Below, one piece after another: positions 54,331 to 64,000 of a stretch of 64,000 bases of DNA. Position 1 is the stretch's first letter. Each line of letters opens with the position of its first letter. The stretch is from Siphonodentalium dalli (Eukaryota; Mollusca; Scaphopoda; Gadilida; Siphonodentaliidae). Both the position numbers and the translations under genes were made by a program. Location: positions 55,708,609 through 55,772,608 of the forward strand of contig CP136066.1 in NCBI GenBank assembly GCA_032622095.1, in the 5' to 3' direction. The notes beneath the pieces were generated by a model. The model saw only the letters and a program-made list of their open reading frames with translations. It was not told where the DNA came from and did no database searches.

Positions 54331-55459
54331 TCTCACCAGATAAAATAGACAGTACATCGTACTTTTTATAAAAGATAAATTTTCGTGCAGCTTCCAAACC
54401 GTTGTCTTAGTAGACAATTTTGTTCAAATTACCTCAGTCGGCAACTTGCAACTGGTATATGCTATTACGCAATGTACAATATAAGTTTTCAGTATCTTGT
54501 TGTTTGAAAATATCTTACCAAAACCACCCATGAACTTGTGCAAAATATCCGGTGATCAGCGTTTAAAGCTGTTATTTCAGCGTTGACCATTGACTCAATG
54601 TCACTAGTTATGGTTGTGAGTCCAGTAGATATGTGTAACATTAGGAAGAAGGGATACACACTGTAATGCGGTTGCAGAAAACATAGTACCCTTCGCGTAT
54701 ATGTGACCTTAGTGAATATAACCAACTGATATGTCCAGGTATAAAGACAGTCTCTGTCACAGAGTATGTAGGCAATTTTGATCAAGTTCAGATTTTTAAA
54801 AGATAGTATATGGTACTCCTTTGTGTTTTGATAAGTTGCGTTCATAGTATACCACCATGCATTCTTGTGATAAAAGTGAAATATTCATGTTTTATTACTT
54901 GATCGTAGGCAACTATTATTTTAAGACACGACAATATAATCTACATATATCATCCATTGCTTTATGAATATCTCTCATACTGCTATGTAGCAGTGCGTTT
55001 TGAAAGGCTTGATGGTGTATATATCAAAATAAACTATTTCCAGTCATTGTCGTGAGACTGCTACAGGCACATATATTTCGGCATCCAGAAAAGGTCACAT
55101 AATCAATTCGTCGCTATTAAATTTCATTTTACAGTTTAGTGTACACATTTATCACAGGTTTCAAGATAAATAGTGCACACAAAAATGCCTTATTGTTCCG
55201 TTTCTTTACGCCCAAAAAGTCCAGATTTAACCTGTGTATGAGACCTTGCTTTTCGCTATATCTCTCGCGAGATATATTAGAGAGAATTCGTACATCTCTG
55301 ATAAAACTAATGGTCATTTAAATGTATAATGGTTGGATTCATTCTGATTGGGTGACATGTTATTCAGTGTTTATTTCTATTAAACATGGAATATCTCTTA
55401 CCTGGACGTTCTGTATTGATTAAGAGATATTAACCCTTCCGTGACTGGAGCTTCCTGAA
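54331..55459. other. no gene recognised
   Basis: Contains a 118-codon minus-strand ORF (54489-54845) that resembles nothing I know and lacks splice or promoter support. The rest is AT-rich. Confidence 0.4.
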
Positions 55460-56045
55460 ATTTCGTGAAAACCCTGTGCCAATGCATTCTCTTATATATG
55501 TGATGCTCCATATGGGAGACTCTCATATATCAGAGAATGCACTGGCTAACAAGGTCAAGGTAAATATTGTTAGGCCAATGTATCTCTTGTATACGAGGCT
55601 CCCTATGCGAGACTCGCATAAATATAAGAGAATGCACTGGCACATGATCTTTAATGCACCAGCGAGCTCCCGTCACGACATGGTTAATCAATATGAACTT
55701 CTGTCACTAGAAAATATTTTCCCGATGTTTTTAATGACATGAAGGTTCTATTCTTAGAACAATACAACATTTTTGCTTGAAAATCAATTCATTGAACAGC
55801 TAAATTTGATAACGTAAAATCATGCAATTTCGGGCGAGAGAATAATTAGATTGATCGATCACTAAAATTATTGGACTCGTCGATTCCGCTAACAACCCAA
55901 TCGATTCGCTAATGCATCAGTACAAAAAACATCCGAGGGCAGAATCAATACTTCATTCATTATTAGAGTTATCGCTTTAGATTGGTTCATTTTTAGGCGA
56001 AAGGGGTCACTAAAATTAGTGGACTCGTCGAAGGTACACTACCAG
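55460..56045 (+). repeat. dispersed repeat, copy 1
   Basis: gcgagactcgcataaatata, agagaatgcactggcacatg, gttaatcaatatgaacttct and atgaaggttctatt match 57720-58010. Separately, ttagagttatcgctttagat and tagtggactcgtcgaaggta (about 55963-56035) match 57425-57497. Confidence 0.8.
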
Positions 56046-56051
56046 AATTAT

Positions 56052-56212
56052 ATAAGGATTAACTGTCATGTTGACTGTTTTTATGGAGATGTAACGGTGA
56101 GGTAAGTGGACATAACTTGTGTAAAACCCGAAGGGTTTTACATACAAGTTATGTCCACGTACCTCACCGTTACATCTCCATAAAAATAGTCCACATGACA
56201 TTTAATCCTTAT
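56052..56212. mobile_element. 161-bp near-perfect hairpin MITE
   Basis: Two arms of about 78 bp with four mismatches and one 2-bp indel surround a GAA loop at 56130-56132 (aaaaccc-gaa-gggtttt). The arms start ataaggattaa and include atggagatgtaacggtgagg. TA lies on either side (tta/tat), consistent with a TA-type target. The related locus at 57484-57515 lacks this insertion. Confidence 0.8.
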
Positions 56213-57424
56213 ATTTATATACATTTAGCGAAAAAGCCACTTTTGTAAATATATTTAAATCGAAAAGTGTATCGTGACAAGATCAGCCCAAAATACCCAA
56301 TAGCACCCTTGGCAAAAGTTAATAGGAACAATTTCTCTTCATGTTGAAACCCGATGATGTATTAAGTCAATCCTGCGCGAGTCAAAATGCGCCCAAAGCA
56401 TTACGCGTTCGTCTTTCCAAACCTAATGACGTATCGATGGTGTTATTAGCTTGGTGTTATAAGGCGTTGCGCATTCACCGAGAAATAACTGCAACTAGCC
56501 ACGTGGGCGCCGACCAATCAGAATGCTGGATTTAGTGATGACAACACTTAGTGTGTAAATATAAGTAATTATATCCCGGATACTCGTTATATATATCTAC
56601 GTAACTATAATCTATATATATACTTATTTAATTACTGTATTAATTCACTAAAACACCAATATATAACATCCGGTGGTGGGTTAAAACATTATCGATTTTT
56701 TTTCTCGCACCACGCACCGCATTTCCCTACCACATATATCAGATCATTTGTCTAACGAGAACCGAAATTGAAGTTTGATCTCTCGGATTCTTAAAAAGGA
56801 TAAGATAATGAGAATTCAAGCTTATAGTTCTTTGATTTTTATTGTGTGCGAAGATATTCTGACGAATAGAGGTTAGCCTTACATGTGGGAGACGCCCTAA
56901 CCAAGTTATATTACCCACGTTCCTCTTCAGACGTTTTGACATGATTGAAATTTCATCACTCACGAATGTCTATTTAAGCACATACACAGCCGTAGTTTCC
57001 TCATATTTCTGTGATGGCTGTATTTTGTGAAAAGATTGGTCACACTATTCTTATCACATTCTAACATCAAATATTCCAGTATAACCAGGGACGGGGTGCT
57101 CGCATCAAACGCACTTATATCAGGTATTCCTTCGTGGAATCGGACTACTTTCTTCAATGCTTCATACCCGGGTTGCCATTTACTAAAACACTAATATTTA
57201 ACAGACGGCGGCGGGTTAATCATAAGTCGCGTTGTGAATTAATCTGGATACGAAGTATGTCTCCCCACAAGCACTAGGACCCGCCGTTATGGCTCATTAA
57301 CTGAAATCCCGTGATCCATCGTAGTATGAAACAACGCGATGAAAGCACCGCCTTATGTACCAATAATTTTACACCCATTGATTCACTAATGCGAAAGCAC
57401 ATAATCGATGGAAGAATAAATAAT
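56213..57424. other. no gene recognised; repeat pieces
   Basis: About 350 bp after the hairpin are absent from the related locus at 57.5 kb. The part 56563-56720 (ataagtaattatatcccgga, aacattatcgatttttt) matches 57510-57625. ORFs are short. Confidence 0.45.
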
Positions 57425-58010
57425 TAGAGTTATCACTTTAGATCGGTTCATTTTCGTTCGAAGGGGATCAATAAAATTAGTGGACTCGTCGAAGGTAAAC
57501 TACCCGAATTATAAGTAATTGCATCACCTATACCCGATATCTATATATCTACGTATCTACATATCTATATAGCTTCTTATTTAATTATATATACGGATTA
57601 ATACATTATCGATTTTTTCTCACACCACTACACCACATCCCGCGCCGTCATTAATAGGGTCCTATGGCTCCTATATACTACTATCAAACCAACCGATATC
57701 CCAAGCTGCTGTGGACCAAGAAGACTCGGTCTACCTTTGCCGATGCATTATCTTATATGTGCGAGTATCCCATGTAACAGTATACGTTGGCATAACAATA
57801 TTTATCTTGACCTTAATTGTAAGCAAGTGCATTATCTTATATATGCAAGGCTCCCAATGCGAGACTCGCATAAATATAAGAGAATGCACTGGCACATGAC
57901 CTTTAATGCTGCACCAGCGAGCTCCAGTCATGACATGGTTAATCAATATGAACTTCTGTCACTAGAAAATATTTTTTCGATGTTTTACAAAGAACTGTGA
58001 CATGAAGGTT
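57425..58010 (+). repeat. dispersed repeat, copy 2
   Basis: Counterpart of 55460-56045 and 56563-56720 with the blocks in a different order: tagtggactcgtcgaaggta, then ataagtaatt, then the block gcgagactcgcataaatata. Confidence 0.75.
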
Positions 58011-58156
58011 CTATTTTTTAGAACACTACGACATTTTTTATTGAAAATAATTGTTTTTCTACATGAAATATGTGTCATACCAGATGTTTCTATTATACTT
58101 TCTTTTGTGTCATGAGAACAATAATGCAAACATGACTCCAAAACGTGTCATAGAAT

Positions 58157-58201
58157 TGTGTTGTTGTTTTATTGTTGTTGTGGTTGTTGTTGTTGTTGTT
58201 G
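58157..58201 (+). repeat. (GTT)n microsatellite
   Basis: Imperfect GTT units (gttgttgttttattgttgtt, then gtggttgttgttgttgttg). Confidence 0.9.
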
Positions 58202-60227
58202 GAAGTGTTGCTTGATAGACATAGAGCATCTTTAATTCTTATTTTCAAATATTTTTACAGATTCTTCAAAAGAATGCCCGGGGTGAGTATAACACATCCG
58301 ATTTCCTATTGAATACATTTACGAGTGAATAGAATCGAGTGTGGAGACATGGCGATGGAGATTCCCATCCGATTGAGGAACATATTTTATTCATAAAACA
58401 CTTAGTTACAATTAAATACTGCACGATCTATACATACATGTATATATGCATATAATACGCTAATATGGTATGGCATCAGTTAAATGTGTATTGGGCATGA
58501 ATGAAATTAACTAAACAACTAAAGATTCCGGTATAATGTGGCCCTAATGCCGCACTATCTATATATAGCCTTCACAACGAGGCTCACCAAACGCCCCTTA
58601 AAGTTGACACTCTACCTGAACACCCAGATCCCGCCTCTTGAACTAAGAAACCCTGATGTAAGGTGAATCGGATGATTTGTGGGGCATTTATCATTATATT
58701 ATGCAGATTTAATCGTGATATACCTGGATATACGAGAAAAAAATCCTTTGAATATATTGGATTTTCTTTTGCTTATATATCCTGGCAGCCATCATGGATA
58801 GTCTCGCGACATATAACAAAATTGGAATATATTATGCCCCTTATAAAAACACTCTGGTAAAAGCCCGGTAAACATGGTATTCCAGACTCTACTTTGGTAA
58901 AATATGGTAAACTCAGGTAAACAATGATATACTCTGGTAAAAACCATGTAAAGTCCATGTAAAAGGATGGTGATCGGCCTTCGGGACGTGGGACCGTGTC
59001 TGAAATACCCTTGTGCGACATCATTCTTTGGTTCTAGCGGGACTTTCCTAACTTAAGGTACGAAATTAGTCAAATTGTATTCGATCTTTTGTATGCTTGA
59101 TATGGGAAACATGTGTATATATAACTATTGATATCGCTGACATCCGCCAAATGTGGGTACAATGTCTCAGGTAGCAGCGGTCTTATCGAGTCATCAATGG
59201 AGATAAACCCTACATGGAGTTTGGACTAATCGGCCGATAATCCATAGGTATAATTATGGGTTAACATACAGTGCGGCATGGTATAATATTGGGCTAACAT
59301 ATAGTGCGGCATTGAATAAAATAAATCAGTTGAGTTTATAGAAATATGTTATGAAAAAGCAACAAGTCTGCTCTTACTAACACCAGCTAAGATATTTGGA
59401 GATGGAGATGCTAGTTTTAGTACGAGAACGTCTCGTTACCATTTGTATGACATGGTTTACGCGTTAGTGACCAGCTCACATAAAACCACAATTAAATGTA
59501 ACAAAATATCACAATTGCGACAAAAAACGGGTTTATTCTATATAATACATGCTATTTGTTCAGTAAATCATATCAGTTGTCAAAATTAAAGTGGTAATTT
59601 AATGTGAAATAAAGATATTTCCGCAGTGTTTACATATTATAAAAAGTATGCGAACTCAATTGACCTCATGAAGTGACATCGGCATATTCCGCCGAAAATA
59701 TTCTAGCATTCGTAAGGTAATCATAAACAAAACCACGTGGTCGTAAATTGAATTAATTATATCACTTATACCCGGTAATTTGTAAATTAAAAATTGCATA
59801 TATATCGCGAGACATTCCGTAAGAAATGTTTAACTAATAAATAATAGAGGACCACTTACAATACAATAAACACATAATAGTGATGGAATATATTAACAGC
59901 ACACGACGTTCAGTAAGGGATGTATTCGATTGTTATGGGCGTATTCGATTGACGGTATATAAGCCGAACTTAGCCGAGTACATTACAGAACACTTCGGCT
60001 TTCAGTTAAAACGTAAACAAACGCAAACAAACCAATGCTAGTTCTAATAAACCGGAATATGCTATGTGTAATTTTCCATGAAAGCTTTCCACAGAGAACC
60101 GAAGGTAGTACCTGTAATACGACTTTACCCATATAAATATTGTCTGTTACAAGAGATTGACTTCCGAAATGAACACTAGCTGAAACAGACTGATGTATAT
60201 GATTCGTGACCTTTTGATGACAGTTTG
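58202..60227. other. no gene recognised
   Basis: Minor features only: a polypyrimidine-AG string and GTGAGT bracket a 22-nt stretch at about 58261-58282; TGGTAAA-type heptamers cluster at 58851-58950; cagtgcggcatggtataat and tagtgcggcattg repeat at about 59269-59315, with an inverted counterpart near 58545. ORFs are short. Confidence 0.4.
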
Positions 60228-60500
60228 ATTTAAAAAAAATTTATTTTTATTTTTATTTTTTTTTAGATTGTACTCTAATCTGCTGTTGAAAAAAAAAAAT
60301 ATCTGTTTTTAATTAAAAAAGAATTTTCTATGTTTTTAATTTTCTATTAAGATTTTTAGATTGAAACCTTTAAAAACAATTTAAATTTAAATTAAATTTT
60401 TTAATTTTCAATTTAGCTTTTTGGATTTTTAGATTGAAACTTCTTGCTAAAAAATTTTTTAAGTTTATTTGTTAAACAAATTTAATTAAAACAAAATACG
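60228..60500. repeat. AT low-complexity tract
   Basis: Runs of T and A with almost no G or C (attaaattttttaattttc and similar). Confidence 0.9.
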
Positions 60501-61249
60501 GCCGTTATAACATCTGAGTGGATGTACACTGTATATAATAGCAGATTCTTTACAGCTCATTATAGTCGAATTATGATTTTTATAGAGTTGTTTTCTCACT
60601 TATTTTAGCATAATATCATGTAATTAATACAAGAAAATAATTTTTATGAATTTACGTAAAGTTGTAGTATCATCCGATCGCCGTACTACGGATTAAGAGT
60701 TGTAGTCAACCTCATTTCGTTTGAGCAAGTATTCCTGAAGCCGAAATTCATAGTTATTCGGTAGCACCTGTATTGTATGTCGTATATCCACAAGACGCCG
60801 GCGGAACTTATACATATGTAATCGACCACACTAAGCAATTATTTCTCTCGCAAATGTCATCTTGTACTGATCAAGTCATATATCGACTTATTGGTAAAAG
60901 AAAGATCTACCAGAATATACTAAAATCTTCTCTGTATTATATAGGTACGTTCTGGGTTGTGATCGGAGTCGAACATAGGTAGTCGAATCCACTAAGTTTG
61001 AGAAATTATTTCTCTCACAAATGTATATTTTCCCGATCATGTCATGTTCCCAGATGTAGGCAAAATACAGATATTATGTTTATTCACTCACATTTCGTCT
61101 CATCTTACTAGAGATGTTGCCTTATTCATTTGCAACATTTTCAGAAATGTTTCGAATAAGGAATAAGGAATGCGTAACGGAATTCACGCTGCTAGTTTAT
61201 CGCTGATAGTTGCGTCCAGAATCGAGAAGTAAATATTTACAATTGCACT
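60501..61249. other. no gene; short duplicated block
   Basis: aattatttctctcgcaaatg (about 60837) recurs as aaattatttctctcacaaat (about 61003), each followed by gatcatgtcat or gatcaagtcat. The segment 61195-61240 resembles the end of repeat R1 copy 2. Confidence 0.5.
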
Positions 61250-61590
61250 GCCAAAAATAATTTCTTTAATAAGAAAATAATTAGTTGAAACAAGAAATAG
61301 TAAGAAAATAAATCGTATTTTAAGAAAATATACCCGTCATGTCTGCTTCGTCAAGAACATTTAAGGAAATCCCACCAGACAAGAGATATTTTTCTCAAAT
61401 AAGATAGATTTATTATTGAAACAAGACACAATTAAGAAATAATTATTTCATTTGAGAAACAATTTCCTAACTAAGAAAATTGCTTCAAAAATGAAATATA
61501 TATTGCTTGTTTTTTCTTGTTTCAAGATTTTTTTCGAAGTTAAGAAAAATTTAAAGAAATAATAGGAAATATTTCTGAACCAAGAATTAA
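61250..61590. repeat. AAGAAATA-rich dispersed repeat
   Basis: cactgccaaaaataatttc at the left is followed by many aagaaaata and gaaacaaga strings on both strands up to about 61590. It reads like a DNA-transposon remnant of the cactgc-aaaaa type; the opposite terminus is missing. Confidence 0.5.
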
Positions 61591-62099
61591 TTGTTATGCA
61601 CAAATTAATGCTATTTTGGAATAACTGTTAAAGTCCAATGAGAGCAAAATTGTGGTCAACATTTATGGTAAACATTGGAAAAGGTCCAACCTGTTGATTA
61701 AATATTCTGAAAATCATATTCATACTTAAATATTTAACTAATACTACAGCTAGGATTATATACTTTTGTTGACAAATCACTGTAACAGTTTTGTTTACAT
61801 AACAATAGTTTCAACAGATATCATTTTGTTACTGGAGAACTGTCAGTAAGTTTTTATCTATTTCTCAATGTTCATAGTGCATGGTGACCTTTATACAATT
61901 TTATTAAAATATTTTTTGCACATTATAGTGGGTCCCATTGAGGAGGTCGTCCCTTGAAATCTCCAGTTGACGGTATACCCCCTCCCGAACTAGACAAACC
62001 TCTCTGATGCCCACTTGCGTTGAAACTTTTAAACCGGTACATCAAGCTGGCAGACACACCCTCCTATAAGGTTGGAAGACGCTACAAATTTCAAACCAA
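61591..62099. other. no gene recognised
   Basis: AT-rich, with no ORF or repeat pattern that I can name. Confidence 0.45.
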
Positions 62100-64000
62100 A
62101 GGCATTTCCTCAGTGTTCACTCTCTTGAACGATGAAATCAAACCCAAATGAAGCCACCTATTGTATGTTTATAACACGAAAAAGACTCTATCTTAGCAGA
62201 ATGCATGTCTCAATAAAACAATAAAATATCTAATTTATCCATAGTTTAATTTCATTTCGGTTTACATGGATGCATGCAATATGGCTTTTATATAGTTTCC
62301 AGACTATTTTAAGTAACATATCCATCAAATGATGTATTCTACTTTGCATTGTACAATGACCATAAGAAATGTTTAATTTATTGGCAGATATGTTCATCTG
62401 ATAAGAAGTACTAACATTTGAGGTCTGAGACACCATTTCAGGGGGCATGGTATTTTAGAACTAATGATGGAAGGAAGCCCAATGAAGCCACTATTTGCAT
62501 GTTTATAACATGTATAGGGCTATATATCAGCACAGCAGAATGCATGTCTCTGGTGAAATAAACAATAAAATATCCAAAGTTGATTTCATATGGCTATACA
62601 GGGATGCATACAATATTTCTTTTAGGTAGTTTCCACAGACTATTTAAATAAAATATCCATTAAGCAATATAATATACCCTGTCCTGTACATTAAAATGCA
62701 TGCAATGACCATGAGAAATGTCTGATTTATTGGCATTGGATCCACCAATGTCAAATTAAGTGAATTTATTCAGATATGACTCTCTAAATGATGGGAAAAA
62801 GACAAAACGAAGCCACTATTAGCATGTTTATAACATGAATAATGCTATATATTAGCAGATTGCCTGTCTCTGGTGAAATAAACAATAACATATCCATAGT
62901 TGTATTTCATTTGGCTATACAGGGATGCATACAATATGGCTTTTAGGTAGTTTCCTCAGAATATTTTAAGTAAAATATCCAAAATATAATGTAATCTACC
63001 TTGTCCTGTACATTACAATGCATGCACTGATCAGCAGAAATGTTTAGTTTATTGGCAGAGATGTCCATCTGATAAAGAAGGACTAACATTTGAGGTTTAA
63101 AACACCATTTCAGGGGACACTGTGATCCTATAAGTTTCAAACTAAGGGAATTTCTTCAGATTTAACTCTCTAAATGATGGAAGGAAGCCCAAAATGAAGC
63201 CACTATTATCATGTTTATAACATGTATAAGGCTATGTCTTAGCAGAATGCATGTCTCTGATGAAATACATAATCAAATATCCATAGTTGAATTTCATATG
63301 GCTATACATGGATGCATACAATATTGCTTTTAAGTAGTTTCCACAGATTATTTTAAGTAAAATATCCATCAAACAATGTAAACTACCCTGTCCTGTACAT
63401 TAAAATGCATGCAATGGCCATGAGAAATATTTGATTTATTGGCAAAAAGAAGTACTAACATTTGAGGTTTAAAACACCATTTCAGGGCACATTGGATCCT
63501 CCAATTTCAAATTAAGGGAATTTCATCAGATATGACTCTCTAAATGACGGAAGAAAGCCCAAAAAGAAGGCTATATCTTAGCATATTGCATGTCTCTGAT
63601 GAAACAAACAATAAAATATCCATAGTTGTATGTCATTTGGCTATACATGGGTGCATACAATATGGCTTTTAGGTAGTTTCCACAGACTATTTTAAGTAAA
63701 GTATCCATCAAATGATGTAATCTACCTTGCCCTGTGTATTGAAATGCATACAATTGCCGTGAGAAATGTTAAATTTATTTGCACAGATGTCCATCTGACA
63801 AGAAATACTAACATTTGATGTTTCTGACATCAATTCAGCAGGCCAGGCATGCTATAACTTTCAAAATAAGGGAATTTCCTCAGATTTGACTCTCTAAATG
63901 ATGGAAGTTAGCCAAAATGAAGCAAATATTTGCATGTTTATAACGTATAAGGCTATATCTTTGCAGAAGGCAGTATGCGTAGTTTAAATCAATGACGTTT
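62100..64000. repeat. tandem satellite, about 320-390-bp units, runs off the right edge
   Basis: Anchors catgtttataacatg (about 62164, 62500, 62824, 63211 and 63934) and gactctctaaatgatggaag-type strings (about 62776, 63163, 63533 and 63886) mark at least five units. Each also has acatttgaggtttaaaacac and tggctatacatggatgcata. One unit (about 63570) lacks the atgtttataac block. The short minus-strand ORFs here are repeat by-products. Confidence 0.85.

Noticed and set aside
54489-54845. 118-codon minus-strand ORF as a gene
   Set aside because: No domain, no promoter or splice support, and no second copy; not excluded but unsupported.

Overview
This window looks like repeat-dense, gene-poor DNA from a marine invertebrate, most probably a mollusc. 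There are no bacterial-type genes and the long ORFs belong to retroelements. One candidate host exon ends in a splice donor. Several repeats are of types I associate with molluscan genomes: 'agctcacctgag...ggagct' heads followed by GTCC/GTCTGTCC runs (about 34675 and 36170), and 'gagttatctccc' repeats (about 39240 and 41750-41910). The species assignment is inference.

Left third (1-18.8 kb). A hAT-like MITE (279-1362) and a small 8-bp-TSD MITE (1627-1902) come first. From about 4930 to 18780 lies one decayed minus-strand protein gene of unknown function. It is cut into four pieces by independent insertions: a Tx1/L1-type LINE (5226-11058, which itself carries a piggyBac-like MITE at 6487-8040), an iteron-bearing MITE with a 9-bp TSD (12103-12485), and a 5.4-kb foldback element with 3-bp TSD (13095-18489). 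The target-site duplications fit exactly, and the reading frame is recovered across the foldback insertion.

Centre (19.5-33.2 kb). Two related elements, here called E1 (19494-23285) and E2 (23333-28337), share a 21-bp terminal inverted repeat beginning CAGGGCCTGG. E2 holds a minus-strand ORF with a conserved-looking domain. It is interrupted by a decayed Tc1-type element (24421-26002) and a retroposon-like insertion (26570-27712), both dated relative to E1, which keeps the empty sites. At 29.8-33.2 kb is a Penelope-like element: basic/proline-rich ORF, broken SGNH-hydrolase-like ORF, reverse transcriptase and GIY-YIG nuclease. A motif normally found between the RT and the nuclease lies after the nuclease instead.

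Right half (33.2-64 kb). No complete gene was found. There is a composite of inverted and direct repeats (33987-37788), a 45-bp hairpin minisatellite (40395-40902), a four-unit degenerate tandem array (42.5-43.8 kb), two PIF/Harbinger-like non-autonomous elements (46085-47731 and 51035-52724), a TTAA-flanked MITE (50346-50933), a 161-bp near-perfect hairpin (56052-56212) and a tandem satellite of about 320-390 bp per unit running off the right edge (62.1-64 kb). The only candidate host gene is the first coding exon of a secreted PAN/apple-like protein (49123-49422), ending at a phase-0 splice donor. Its later exons were not found.

All identifications come from reading the sequence and from memory of protein families; no database search was run.
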